Source of the DNA: Anaerofustis stercorihominis DSM 17244
GTDB lineage: Bacteria > Bacillota > Clostridia > Eubacteriales > Anaerofustaceae
Assembly (NCBI RefSeq): GCF_000154825.1
Contig: NZ_DS560015.1
Span: forward strand, 87,052 to 151,051
Reading direction: 5' to 3'
Length of the DNA stretch: 64,000 nt
Below are positions 35,099-44,673 of this stretch, piece by piece (positions within the stretch are counted from its first letter, which is position 1; each line of letters opens with the position of its first letter). The notes below the pieces were generated by a model. It was not told the origin of the DNA and made no database searches. It was given only the letters and a program-made list of their open reading frames with translations. The position numbers and the translations under genes were made by a program.

Positions 35099-37489
35099 AT
35101 GAACGATAAAACTTTAAAAGCTTTGGAATTTGATAAGATTATTTCTAAGATAAGCGAATATGCATTTTCGGATGAAGCAAAAGAAGAAATAACGGATTTA
35201 AGACCTACAGACAATGTTTATTTGATCAAAGATAAGTTAAATGAACTGGATGAGCTGATAAGGTTTTCCAGTTCCTATGCCGATATCCCTATTTACGGAT
35301 ATAAAATAAATAAGGATATAATATCGAGAGCAACTAAGGACGGACTGCTTATCAACGAAGATTTTATTAATATTGCAAAGAGTATCAAGTGTGCTGTAAT
35401 GGTTAAAAAGCATATTCTTTCAAATATCAGCGATGAGGATAATTTTGATATACTTTTAGATTACGCTGACAATATAGAAGATTTATCATTTTTACAAAAA
35501 GAAATCGACAGAGTTATAATAGACAGTGAAGCCATAAGTGATAAAGCCAGCAGTACATTATACGATATAAGAAGAAACATAAAGAATACAAACAATAAAA
35601 TAAGAGAAAAGCTAAACAGTATAATAAATTCCAAGACATATCAGAAATACTTGAGTGAGAATATCGTAACCATAAGATATTCCAGATATGTTGTTCCTGT
35701 CAAAAGTGAATACAGGGGAGAGGTAAAAGGTATAGTCCACGATACTTCCCAAAGCGGAGCTACACTGTTTATAGAGCCAGAAGCTATTGTTAATTTAAAC
35801 AATAAATTAAAGGAACTCGAAGTAGAGGAACAAAAAGAAATAGAAGTTATTCTAAGGATACTTTCAAATAAAATAAAAGAGAATGCCAGTAATTTAAATG
35901 TAAATGAAAACATTCTTCTTTACTTAGATGTATTAAATGCAAAATCAAGATTTTCTATCAAAAATGATTATCATAAGCCTAAGATAAGTTCTGATGAAGA
36001 AATAGTTTTGAAATCCGCAAGACATCCTTTGATAGAAATGAATAAAGCCGTTCCTTCAAATATTATTTTGGATAAGGATCATCGAGCTTTAATAATTACG
36101 GGACCGAATACCGGAGGTAAGACCGTTACTTTAAAGACAGTGGGACTATGCTCACTGTTATTTCAGTCGGGGCTTTTTATTCCCGCAAATGATGGAAGCA
36201 GGCTTCCAATATATGAAAAGATATTTGCCGATATCGGGGATAATCAAAGCATCGCGCAAAGTTTAAGTACTTTTTCAGGGCATATGACCAATATTGTGGA
36301 TATCGTAAACAGTGCAAATGATAAAACTTTGGTACTTCTTGACGAACTGTGTGTCGGAACAGACCCGACAGAGGGGTCAAGTATTGCAATATCTATTATA
36401 GATAATCTTAAAAATATAGGTGCCAGGATTTTTTCCACAACACATTACAGTGAGATAAAAGAATATGCGATAGTCAAAAAAAATGTAATGAATGCAAGCG
36501 TTGAGTTTGACGTTGAGACTCTATCTCCGACATATAGGTTGATTTTAGGTATTCCCGGAAAATCTAATGCTTTTGAAATATCAAAAAAATTGGGTCTTAA
36601 AGATAGTATCATAAGAGATGCAAAAAAATATTTGACCGAAGATAACAGAGAAGTTGAAGACTTGATAAAAGAGCTTAACGAAAAAGCGGTCAAAGTAGAA
36701 GAAGAAAAGACTCAAATCGATAGATTACTTAGAGAAAATAAAGAGCTGAATGAAAGGCTTGAAAGTGAAAAGGCTTATATAGAAGAAAATAAATCCAAAA
36801 TCATGATGGAAGCTTCTTTGAAAGCAAAGGATATCATAGCAGCAGCCAAAAGAGATTCTAAGGAGCTTATTAACAGATTAAATAAAATAAATATACCGAA
36901 GAATGTCAATGCCAATAACACTAAGTTTAAAGAAGAAGCGGAAAATATTAAGAAACAAATAAAAGAAAAAGAAGAGCTTTTGAATTCTTATATACCTTCT
37001 CATGAACTTAAAAAAGAGGGGAACAATAAAAATAGAAAAGAGGACTTTAAAGTCGGCGAAGAAGTTTATATAAAGAGTTTGGACCAATATGCAAGCATTT
37101 TGGGGTTTGACAATAAAAGTAACGTATTTATCCAAGCTGGTATAATAAAAACTAAAATCCCTATTTCAAAAATCGAACATTCAAATAAAGAAAAGGAACA
37201 TATAAAAAAGACTGCGGTAAAGTTTTCAAATACAAAGGCAAAGACAATAGATACTTCTATTGATATAAGGGGAATGTACTCCGATGATGCAATACTTAAA
37301 GTGGAGAAGTATTTGGATGACGCTTATCTTGCAAACTTGAAAATGGTAACAATAATCCACGGAAAAGGTACCGGGGTACTTAAGAATGCCGTTCAGGACT
37401 TGTTAAAACATCACTCATATGTGAAAAAATATAGGTTCGGATCTTTAAACGAAGGCGGTGACGGAGCTACTATAGTTACCCTCAAATAA
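35099..37489 (+). CDS. mutS2: MutS2 (SMR-domain ATPase, ribosome/recombination quality factor)
   Basis: A 796-residue MutS2. It lacks the mismatch-reading N-terminal domain of MutS. The ATPase has Walker A ITGPNTGGKTVTLK near residue 335, the SQSLSTFSGHM signature and Walker B LVLLDELCVGTDPTEG. A long coiled coil (about 510-640) and a C-terminal Smr nuclease domain (IDIRGMYSDDA, TIIHGKGTGVLK, GGDGATIV) follow. In Bacillus MutS2 splits collided ribosomes, and in other bacteria it limits recombination. It starts 1 base after the carboxypeptidase gene. Confidence 0.96.
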   Translation: MNDKTLKALEFDKIISKISEYAFSDEAKEEITDLRPTDNVYLIKDKLNELDELIRFSSSYADIPIYGYKINKDIISRATKDGLLINEDFINIAKSIKCAVMVKKHILSNISDEDNFDILLDYADNIEDLSFLQKEIDRVIIDSEAISDKASSTLYDIRRNIKNTNNKIREKLNSIINSKTYQKYLSENIVTIRYSRYVVPVKSEYRGEVKGIVHDTSQSGATLFIEPEAIVNLNNKLKELEVEEQKEIEVILRILSNKIKENASNLNVNENILLYLDVLNAKSRFSIKNDYHKPKISSDEEIVLKSARHPLIEMNKAVPSNIILDKDHRALIITGPNTGGKTVTLKTVGLCSLLFQSGLFIPANDGSRLPIYEKIFADIGDNQSIAQSLSTFSGHMTNIVDIVNSANDKTLVLLDELCVGTDPTEGSSIAISIIDNLKNIGARIFSTTHYSEIKEYAIVKKNVMNASVEFDVETLSPTYRLILGIPGKSNAFEISKKLGLKDSIIRDAKKYLTEDNREVEDLIKELNEKAVKVEEEKTQIDRLLRENKELNERLESEKAYIEENKSKIMMEASLKAKDIIAAAKRDSKELINRLNKINIPKNVNANNTKFKEEAENIKKQIKEKEELLNSYIPSHELKKEGNNKNRKEDFKVGEEVYIKSLDQYASILGFDNKSNVFIQAGIIKTKIPISKIEHSNKEKEHIKKTAVKFSNTKAKTIDTSIDIRGMYSDDAILKVEKYLDDAYLANLKMVTIIHGKGTGVLKNAVQDLLKHHSYVKKYRFGSLNEGGDGATIVTLK

Positions 37490-37491
37490 TG

Positions 37492-37519
37492 TTGAAAATT
37501 GTCGAAGTAATGATATAAT
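37492..37519 (+). promoter_or_regulatory. Promoter of the trkA-trkH operon
   Basis: TTGAAA, a 16-base spacer and TATAAT, with TG one base upstream of the -10 element. It lies 34 bases before trkA, just after the mutS2 stop. Confidence 0.7.
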
Positions 37520-37553
37520 GGATTAAATCAAATATTTTTCAGGTAAGGTAATA

Positions 37554-38909
37554 ATGGATATTATAATAGTTGGCTGCGGTAAAGTAGGAAGTACTATTGC
37601 CGAGCATTTAAATGAAGAAGGACATTCAATTGTCGTAGTAGATACAAAAGCGGATAAGCTTGAGATTTTAAGTAATAAACTTGATATTATGACTATCGAA
37701 GGAAACGGTGCTACAAGTTCTGTACTTATTGAAGCGGGAGTAGATACCGCGGACTTATTAATAGCGGTTACCAATCGTGATGAAGTCAATCTATACTGCT
37801 GTTTGATAGCAAAGAAATCAGGTGTTAAAAATGCAATAGCTAGAGTAAGAAATCCGGAATACTCCGAAGATATACATCTTATAAAAGATGATCTTGGTCT
37901 ATCACTTTCAATAAATCCGGAACTTACGGCGGCAAGCGAAATGTCAAGGCTAATCAGATATCCGGCTGCAATAGAAATAAACAGATTTGCCAAAGGCGGA
38001 GCAGAACTTTATAAATTAAGACTTCCCTCTTTTTCAAAGCTTAACGGTAAGGCAGTTAAAGATATTTGCGGGATAGGTAAAAGTGATTACCAAATTTGTG
38101 CGGTGGAAAGGGAAGACGAAGTATTTATTCCTTCCGGAGATTTCGTTTTAAACAATTTGGATAAAATATATATTTTATCCAAGCCTAAAGATGCAATGAG
38201 GATGTTTAAAAGCTTTGATGTTCCTGTTGAGACGGGAAGGACAGCAATATTGGTCGGAGGCGGACGTATCGCAGTTTATCTTGCCAAACAGCTTATATCC
38301 AGCAATATATCCGTAAAAATCATTGAAGTCGATCCCGTTAAATGTGAGGAAATAAGCGATATCCTTCCAAATGCGACTATATTGTGCGGAGACGGGCTTG
38401 ATAAGGAATTCCTGCTTGAAGAAGGTCTTGCCACTGTAGATGCATTTGCTTCTCTTACGGGGCTTGATGAAGAGAATATAATACTTTCTTTGTATGCTGC
38501 AAGCGTATCAAAGGCAAAGATAATGACAAAGGTAAATAAGCTTACTTTTGATAACATAATAGATAAAATGGAGATCGGAAGTGTAATAAGACCAAAGTAT
38601 CTGACAAGCGAATATATAATCCAGTATGTCAGAGCCATTCAAAATTCCCTTGGAAGTAATGTTGAATCTTTATATAAAATAGTAGGCGGAAAAGCAGAAG
38701 CTCTTGAATTTGTAGTGCGTGAAGATTCCAAAGTGACGGGGAAGGAACTTGGAAAGCTTACCTTGAAAGAAAATTTATTGATTGCAAGTATCAACAGAAA
38801 CGGTAAAATCATCGTACCGTCCGGAAATGATACTATAGAAATCGGAGACAGTGTCATAGTTGTTACGACACATAAGAAATTAAGAGATTTAACTGATATA
38901 TTAAAATAG
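37554..38909 (+). CDS. trkA: Trk potassium uptake regulatory protein TrkA
   Basis: Cytoplasmic gating subunit of the Trk K+ transporter, 451 residues in two tandem halves, each an NAD-binding RCK_N domain plus an RCK_C domain. The first dinucleotide site is GCGKVG (residues 7-12) with the acidic end DTKADK; the second half has ILVGGGRIAVYLAKQL and IEVDPVKCEEI. It precedes trkH by 15 bases, so the two subunits are made together from one promoter. Confidence 0.95.
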   Translation: MDIIIVGCGKVGSTIAEHLNEEGHSIVVVDTKADKLEILSNKLDIMTIEGNGATSSVLIEAGVDTADLLIAVTNRDEVNLYCCLIAKKSGVKNAIARVRNPEYSEDIHLIKDDLGLSLSINPELTAASEMSRLIRYPAAIEINRFAKGGAELYKLRLPSFSKLNGKAVKDICGIGKSDYQICAVEREDEVFIPSGDFVLNNLDKIYILSKPKDAMRMFKSFDVPVETGRTAILVGGGRIAVYLAKQLISSNISVKIIEVDPVKCEEISDILPNATILCGDGLDKEFLLEEGLATVDAFASLTGLDEENIILSLYAASVSKAKIMTKVNKLTFDNIIDKMEIGSVIRPKYLTSEYIIQYVRAIQNSLGSNVESLYKIVGGKAEALEFVVREDSKVTGKELGKLTLKENLLIASINRNGKIIVPSGNDTIEIGDSVIVVTTHKKLRDLTDILK

Positions 38910-38924
38910 TTGGAGAAGTGATTT

Positions 38925-40364
38925 ATGAACAAAGGTATGATCAAGCATATAACCGGCTGGGTATTTATACTCCTAGGGCTTGTTTTATTATTACCTATTT
39001 TAGTAGCTGTAATATACAAAGAAAATACATGGACTGCATTTCTTCTTACATCTGTAATAAGTACATTCATTGGTATCCTATGTATTATAAGAAAACCTAA
39101 AAATCAAACCATATACGCAAAAGAAGGGTTTTCTATCGTTGCATTAAGCTGGATTATCATAGCGGTGATAGGAGCTCTTCCTTTCCTTATAAGCGGTGAG
39201 ATATCGGGGTTTTTTAATGCACTTTTTGAAAGTGCATCGGGATTTACAACAACAGGTGCTAGTGTAGTGGATAATGTAGACGCACTTAGTAAATGTATAC
39301 TGTTTTGGAGATCCTTCATGCACTGGCTCGGAGGTATGGGGGTACTTGTTTTTATCATAGCGGTTATACCTTTAATAGGAGGGGGACAGAATATGCACCT
39401 TATGAGGGCTGAGTCTCCGGGACCCATGGTAGGAAAGCTTATGCCGAAGCTTAGAAGTACACCGATGATTTTATATGGGATTTATTTTTCGATGACAGTG
39501 CTTGAAATCATATTTCTCCTTTTCGGCGGTATGCCTCTTTTTGATGCTGTGCTAAACTCAATGGCTACTGCTGGAACAGGTGGATTTTCCATGACTAATG
39601 CCGGCATGTCGGCTTATAATACATATTGCCAGCTTATCATATCCATATTCATGATTTTGTTCGGGATTAACTTTAATGTTTATTTTCTTATTTTAGGTAA
39701 AAAAATAAAAGATGTACTTAAAAACGAAGAGGTGAGATATTATCTCATAATCCTTATTTCAGCTACGATTATAATCGCACTTAATATCTCCTCTCAGTTT
39801 AAATCAATGGGAATGGCCTTTCATCATGCTCTTTTTCAAGTGGCGAGTATTATGACAACGACGGGATTTTCCAGTGTGGACTTTAATTTATGGCCGGAAC
39901 TTTCAAAGACTATACTAATTATTCTCATGTTTATAGGAGCCTGTGCAGGCAGTACCGGCGGGGGGATAAAGGTAAGCAGATTTATAATCGTATGTAAAGA
40001 CGCGGTAAACGAGCTTTCTATGCTCATACATCCCAGAAGAGTAAAAGTAATGAAAATGGACGGCAAAAAAATAGAAAAGAAGACTTTTCATAACGTTTGC
40101 GCTTATTTGTTTGTATATATGATAATATTTATAGGTTCACTTCTTCTTATATCTTTAAATAATTATGACTTTTCTACGAATTTCAGTGCGATTGCCGCAA
40201 CGATGAACAATATAGGACCCGGGCTTAACCTTGTCGGTCCCGCAACGTCATATAGCTTTTTATCGGATTTTTCTAAATTCGTTTTATCCTTTGATATGAT
40301 AGCGGGAAGACTTGAATTGTTCCCTATACTGTTATTGTTTGCACCGGGAACTTGGAAAAAATAG
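38925..40364 (+). CDS. trkH: Trk potassium transporter membrane subunit TrkH
   Basis: A 479-residue K+ channel-like transporter subunit with four M1-P-M2 repeats. Selectivity-loop segments are visible as SGFTTTGASV, ATAGTGGFSMTNAG, TTGFSSVDF and NNIGPGLNLVGP. The GGGIKVSRFIIV segment and the conserved basic residues in the third and fourth repeats are present. The length is normal and the frame intact. It forms an operon with trkA, and recO follows after 18 bases. Confidence 0.95.
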   Translation: MNKGMIKHITGWVFILLGLVLLLPILVAVIYKENTWTAFLLTSVISTFIGILCIIRKPKNQTIYAKEGFSIVALSWIIIAVIGALPFLISGEISGFFNALFESASGFTTTGASVVDNVDALSKCILFWRSFMHWLGGMGVLVFIIAVIPLIGGGQNMHLMRAESPGPMVGKLMPKLRSTPMILYGIYFSMTVLEIIFLLFGGMPLFDAVLNSMATAGTGGFSMTNAGMSAYNTYCQLIISIFMILFGINFNVYFLILGKKIKDVLKNEEVRYYLIILISATIIIALNISSQFKSMGMAFHHALFQVASIMTTTGFSSVDFNLWPELSKTILIILMFIGACAGSTGGGIKVSRFIIVCKDAVNELSMLIHPRRVKVMKMDGKKIEKKTFHNVCAYLFVYMIIFIGSLLLISLNNYDFSTNFSAIAATMNNIGPGLNLVGPATSYSFLSDFSKFVLSFDMIAGRLELFPILLLFAPGTWKK

Positions 40365-40382
40365 TCATAGATAGGGGAAAAT

Positions 40383-41144
40383 ATGATAAGAGAATTTCAT
40401 GGCATTGTACTTAAAAATATAAAGTTTTCCGAAAATGACAGGATCCTTACGGTCTTTACAAAAGAAAGAGGAAAGATAAGCGTAATGGCTAAGAATGCTG
40501 CTTCAAAGAAGAGTAAAGTCATAGCGCAGACCTCGACATTTTCCTACAGCTACTTTTGTTTGTATCCCGGAAAGAATTTTTATACTCTTAAAAGTGCGGA
40601 TTATATAAAGAGTTTTCCCGGACTTCAAACGGATTTGGAAAGGCTTTCTTTCGCAAGTTATATTTCCGAGCTTGTAGATATTTTTTATGAAGATAAAATG
40701 GAAGAACCTATTACATTTAATTTAATAATTTATATTTTAGATTTACTTCAAAAAGAAAAATTGGAGAAGCTGTCTTTCATTACTCTTGCTTTTATGTTAA
40801 AATTACTTGGTATTTCGGGGATAATTCCTGATTTCAGCGGGTGCAGCATATGTTCTGCTACTAACGATGAATATTATATCCTTGATTTTGACAGCGGCAG
40901 CATCCTTTGCAGTAAATGTACAATGAAGCATTTCTCTATGAATAAGATTACTTCAAAGCAGCTTGATTTAATAAATAAACTTACTTATGTAAATGTGAAT
41001 GATATCAAAAATATGAGTTTTGATGTATTTACTTTGGAAGAGTGCAATAATATGATTGTTATTTTAAACAATTATATAACATATACGCTGCATAGAAAAA
41101 CAAATAGTTTTAAATTTCTTTCAGATATGTTAGAATTAAAATAA
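40383..41144 (+). CDS. recO: DNA repair protein RecO
   Basis: Recombination mediator that helps load RecA onto SSB-coated DNA. The 253-residue protein has the N-terminal OB fold (EFHGIVLKNIKFSENDRILTVFT) and a helical C-terminal domain with a four-cysteine zinc site: CSIC near residue 155 and CSKC about 22 residues later. It lies between trkH and glyS, and recO next to glyS is a common Firmicute arrangement. Confidence 0.94.
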   Translation: MIREFHGIVLKNIKFSENDRILTVFTKERGKISVMAKNAASKKSKVIAQTSTFSYSYFCLYPGKNFYTLKSADYIKSFPGLQTDLERLSFASYISELVDIFYEDKMEEPITFNLIIYILDLLQKEKLEKLSFITLAFMLKLLGISGIIPDFSGCSICSATNDEYYILDFDSGSILCSKCTMKHFSMNKITSKQLDLINKLTYVNVNDIKNMSFDVFTLEECNNMIVILNNYITYTLHRKTNSFKFLSDMLELK

Positions 41145-41172
41145 TATGTGGTAAAAAAATGTGGAGGAAAAA

Positions 41173-42561
41173 ATGATAAAGAGGCTTAGTTTAAACGAAA
41201 TAATCAGTATAACGAAAATGAGAGGTATCATATTTCCGGGTTCGGAAATTTATGAAGGACTTGCGAACAGTTTTGATTACGGTCCCATAGGAACTCTTAT
41301 TTTAAATAATGTAAAGAACGCTTGGTTTAAAAAGTTTATCCAGGAATGTCCTTACAACGTAGCTTTGGACAGTGCTATCCTTGTAAATCCCAAGGTTTGG
41401 GAAGCAAGCGGACATCTTAAGAATTTTAATGACCCTTTAATGGACTGTAAAAATTGTAAGGCTCGTTTCAGAGCTGATAAATTAATCGAAGACGATCTTG
41501 AAAAGAAAGGTTTGGATCCCAATGCTGACGGCTGGAGCAATGAAAAAATGGAAGGCTATATCGAAGAGAACAATATAGTATGTCCTAATTGCGGAAAGCA
41601 TGATTTTACCGGTATAAGACAGTTCAATCTTATGTTCAAGACTTTCCAAGGTGTTACAGAAGACAGCGTAAATACTATTTATTTAAGACCTGAAACATGT
41701 CAGGGGATTTTTATTAACTTTAAGAACGTTCAGCGTTCTACAAGAAAGAAACTTCCTTTCGGTATAGGTCAGGTAGGGAAATCTTTCAGAAATGAAATTA
41801 CTCCGGGCAACTTTATTTTCAGAACCAGAGAATTTGAACAAATGGAACTTGAATTCTTCTGTGAACCTAAAGATGAAATGAAATGGTTTGAATACTGGAG
41901 ACAGTATTGTTTTGATTTCCTCGTTTCTCTCGGTATAGATAAAGAAAATATCAAGTTCAGAGACCATGCAAAAGAGCAGTTATCTCATTATTCGAATGCA
42001 ACTACGGATATAGAATATAACTACCCGTTCGGCTGGGGAGAATTATGGGGAATAGCGGACAGAACGGACTTTGACCTAAAATCTCACGAAGAGTTTTCCG
42101 GTAAAGATATGAAATACGTTGATCCTATTACCAATGAAAAGTTCCATCCATATTGTATAGAGCCGAGTGTAGGTGCGGGAAGATTGTTCTTTACGCTTCT
42201 TTGTGATAATTATGTTGAAGAAACTTTGGAAGACGGTACAACGAGAAATGTATTTAAACTACATCCTTATCTTGCACCTTATAAAGTTGCGGTGCTTCCT
42301 CTTACCAAAAAATTATCAGAAGAAGCAACCGAAGTATACTCTAAACTTGCTAAATATTTCATGGTAGACTATGATGAAGCCGGAAATATCGGTAAAAGAT
42401 ATCGTAGACAGGACGAAATAGGTACTCCTTACTGTGTAACGATAGATTTCGATACAAAAGAAGACGGAGCAGTGACCGTAAGAGACAGAGATACTATGGA
42501 ACAGGAAAGAGTAAAAATTGACGATTTAGCTGATTATATAACTAAAAAAGTTGAATTTTAG
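41173..42561 (+). CDS. glyS: Glycyl-tRNA synthetase (dimeric, class II)
   Basis: Charges tRNA-Gly with glycine. It is the single-chain alpha2 type, not the alpha2beta2 enzyme of many bacteria. Motifs include [13 protein letters not shown], motif 2 in [11 protein letters not shown] and [14 protein letters not shown], the [16 protein letters not shown] segment and motif 3 in EPSVGAGR. A zinc site is suggested by CKNC and CPNCGKH. The GTG at 41161 is rejected: GGAGG overlaps it and precedes the ATG at 41173. Length 462 residues. No T-box leader is seen upstream. Confidence 0.95.
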   Translation: MIKRLSLNEIISITKMRGIIFPGSEIYEGLANSFDYGPIGTLILNNVKNAWFKKFIQECPYNVALDSAILVNPKVWEASGHLKNFNDPLMDCKNCKARFRADKLIEDDLEKKGLDPNADGWSNEKMEGYIEENNIVCPNCGKHDFTGIRQFNLMFKTFQGVTEDSVNTIYLRPETCQGIFINFKNVQRSTRKKLPFGIGQVGKSFRNEITPGNFIFRTREFEQMELEFFCEPKDEMKWFEYWRQYCFDFLVSLGIDKENIKFRDHAKEQLSHYSNATTDIEYNYPFGWGELWGIADRTDFDLKSHEEFSGKDMKYVDPITNEKFHPYCIEPSVGAGRLFFTLLCDNYVEETLEDGTTRNVFKLHPYLAPYKVAVLPLTKKLSEEATEVYSKLAKYFMVDYDEAGNIGKRYRRQDEIGTPYCVTIDFDTKEDGAVTVRDRDTMEQERVKIDDLADYITKKVEF

Positions 42562-42602
42562 TCTTATTATCAATCAAAAATATAAAATTAAATAAAAAAT
42601 AT

Positions 42603-42648
42603 ATATTACATCTGTCATATCGGTTAAAATTTATGACAGGTGTAATAT
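42603..42648 (+). terminator. Long hairpin after glyS, probable terminator
   Basis: A 16-bp stem (one wobble pair) between 42603-42618 and 42633-42648 with a 14-base loop. The following sequence TGTTTTAGG is only a weak T-run, so termination is likely but not certain. Confidence 0.55.
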
Positions 42649-42667
42649 TGTTTTAGGGGCTTTTTAG

Positions 42668-42696
42668 TTGTAATTATTAAAAAAATATAGTAAAAT
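42668..42696 (+). promoter_or_regulatory. Promoter of the small basic-protein gene
   Basis: TTGTAA, a 17-base spacer and TAAAAT. It lies 55 bases before the start codon of the next gene. Confidence 0.6.
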
Positions 42697-42750
42697 AAGA
42701 ATATATTATTTATGTAAAAGTTTAAATAGGATATATAAGGAGTGTATAGT

Positions 42751-43266
42751 ATGTCATTAAAAGAACGAATTGATATGCATAACAGGGAAAAAGCAGAAAG
42801 AAAACAAGCCAGACTCAGAAGAAGAGTGGAAAAGAAAAAGACGATAGAAGCTCTTACAATGGCTCAAATAGAAAACAGTGAAGATTTAGTCGAACTTTTT
42901 AAAACAACGGTAATGAAAAGGGCAAAATGTTTTGAAACAAAGGACTTTATAAATGCCAGGATCTATGTTCAGGATCTTAATAATATCACGGATTTTATGC
43001 TTAAAGATTTCGGTAAATACAAAGATATAATAGCAGAGCTTTCCAAAAGCGGTAAATACGAAGTTAAATATATATGCAGTGTAATATGTATAAAGACAGG
43101 CTTTAATACAAGGCAGGCAATAGATAACTTAAGAGACTTTGCAAAACGTAAGAAAGAAAACGGGGTCGTTGCTCACGAATCCAGAGAAATAATTAAAAGA
43201 TATAATGAAAAGAGAATCCCGGCTTATGACGGTTTTCAGGTTGATTATAGTTATATAAAACGATAA
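42751..43266 (+). CDS. Unknown basic protein upstream of ppdK
   Basis: A 171-residue soluble protein I do not recognise. Its first 35 residues are very basic and likely helical (KAERKQARLRRRVEKKK). The rest is predicted helical, with CSVICIKTG and a YNEKRIPAYDG segment. No membrane segment or zinc pattern is seen. GGAG sits 8 bases before the ATG at 42751; a GTG at 42742 is less likely. It has its own promoter and is followed after 90 bases by ppdK, from which a small UUCG hairpin separates it. Confidence 0.75.
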   Translation: MSLKERIDMHNREKAERKQARLRRRVEKKKTIEALTMAQIENSEDLVELFKTTVMKRAKCFETKDFINARIYVQDLNNITDFMLKDFGKYKDIIAELSKSGKYEVKYICSVICIKTGFNTRQAIDNLRDFAKRKKENGVVAHESREIIKRYNEKRIPAYDGFQVDYSYIKR

Positions 43267-43267
43267 T

Positions 43268-43292
43268 ATGCTGCTTCGGCAGCTTATTATAT
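43268..43292 (+). terminator. Small UUCG-loop hairpin, possible weak terminator
   Basis: GCTGC-TTCG-GCAGC directly after the stop codon of the basic protein. The downstream T content is modest (TTATTATAT), so transcription probably continues in part into ppdK. Confidence 0.4.
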
Positions 43293-43356
43293 ATATTTGC
43301 AGTTTTAAATTACTGTGTAATGTCATATAACATTTTATAAGGAGGATGGTAAAAAA

Positions 43357-44628
43357 ATGTGTGCTAAAAAATTTGTTTATGCCTTCAAAGAAGGTGACGC
43401 AAGCCAAAGAGATCTACTTGGCGGAAAGGGAGCCAATCTGGCTGAAATGACCAATATAGGACTTCCCGTACCACAAGGTATCACTATAACTACGGAGGCT
43501 TGTATTGATTATTATAAAACAGGATGTGAAATCGATAAGGAAATAGTTGACCAAATTTATCAAAAATTGGCTGAACTTGAACAAATCACTGGAAAGAAAT
43601 TTGGAGGGACTGATAATCCATTGTTGGTTTCCGTGCGTTCCGGAGCAAAAATTTCTATGCCGGGGATGCTTGATACGATCCTAAACTTGGGACTTAATGA
43701 TGTAACGGTTGAAGCTTTGGCTAAGAAGACTGGCAACGAAAGATTTGCATATGACAGTTACAGACGTTTTATACAAATGTTTTGTGATGTTGCACTTGGT
43801 ATGAATAGAAATCTTTTCGAAGATATATTGGAAAGCAGAAAAAAACAGCAAGGTTATAAATACGACACCGAGCTTACCGCTTTTGATTTGAAACAAATCG
43901 TAAAACAATATAAAGATTTATTCTTAGACCAAAAAGGATATAAATTCCCTGATGATCCAAGGGAACAATTAATGGCAGCTGTTGAAGCTATATTTAAATC
44001 TTGGAACAATCCTAGAGCTATAGCTTACAGAAAATTAAATGATATACCAAATCGTATCGGTACTGCTGTAAACGTTCAATCAATGGTTTACGGTAATATG
44101 GGTCAAACATCCGGTACTGGTGTTGCTTTTACTAGAAATCCTGCTACGGGTGAAAATAAGATATTCGGTGAATTCCTTATGAATGCACAGGGTGAAGATG
44201 TTGTTGCAGGTATCAGAACTCCTCAGCATATCGAAACTTTAAACGATGTAATGCCGGAAGTTTACGAAGAATTTGTAAACGCTTGTAATTTACTTGAAAA
44301 TCATTATTTGGATATGCAGGATATTGAATTTACTATCGAAGAAGGAAAGCTTTATTTCCTACAGACTCGTTCAGGAAAGAGAACAGCTCAGGCTTCTTTG
44401 AAAGTTGCGGTAGATATGGAAGAAGAAGGTCTTATCACAAAAGAAGAAGCTTTGCTTAGATTGGACCCTACTACTTTAAATCAATTATTACATAGAGGTT
44501 TTGACCCTGACGAACTTGCTAAAGCAATCCCGCTTACTAACGGTCTTCCTGCTTCTCCTGGTGCAGGCTGCGGTAAGATTTATTTCTCTGCCGAAGACGC
44601 AGTCGAAGCAAAGGAAAGAGGAGAATAA
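43357..44628 (+). pseudogene. ppdK: Pyruvate phosphate dikinase, N-terminal part (ends at in-frame TAA)
   Basis: First 423 residues of an enzyme that interconverts pyruvate, ATP and phosphate with PEP, AMP and pyrophosphate. It holds the ATP-grasp nucleotide-binding domain: GGKGANLAEMTNIGLPVPQG, SVRSGAKISMPGMLDT, VYGNMGQTSGTGVAFTRNPATGE and FLQTRSGKRTAQAS. GGAGG lies ahead of the ATG. Reading is cut at 44626-44628 by a TAA where the family has Lys (GE-K-VLLVRKETSPEDI); the reading frame stays the same on the other side. A single AAA-to-TAA change explains it. The C-terminal part has the phosphohistidine and pyruvate-binding domains, so this part alone cannot catalyse the reaction. Confidence 0.85.
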
Positions 44629-44673
44629 GTTTTACTTGTCAGAAAAGAAACATCTCCTGAAGATATCGAAGGT

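Noticed and set aside
42562-42741. T-box or other riboswitch near glyS
   Set aside because: No T-box core (TGGNACC-like) sequence is present before or after glyS; the hairpin after the gene is a simple inverted repeat.
44626-44628. Recoding of TAA as an amino acid in ppdK
   Set aside because: TAA ends many genes of the window normally, so a changed code is not supported; a point mutation or sequence error is simpler. Sec and Pyl use TGA and TAG.
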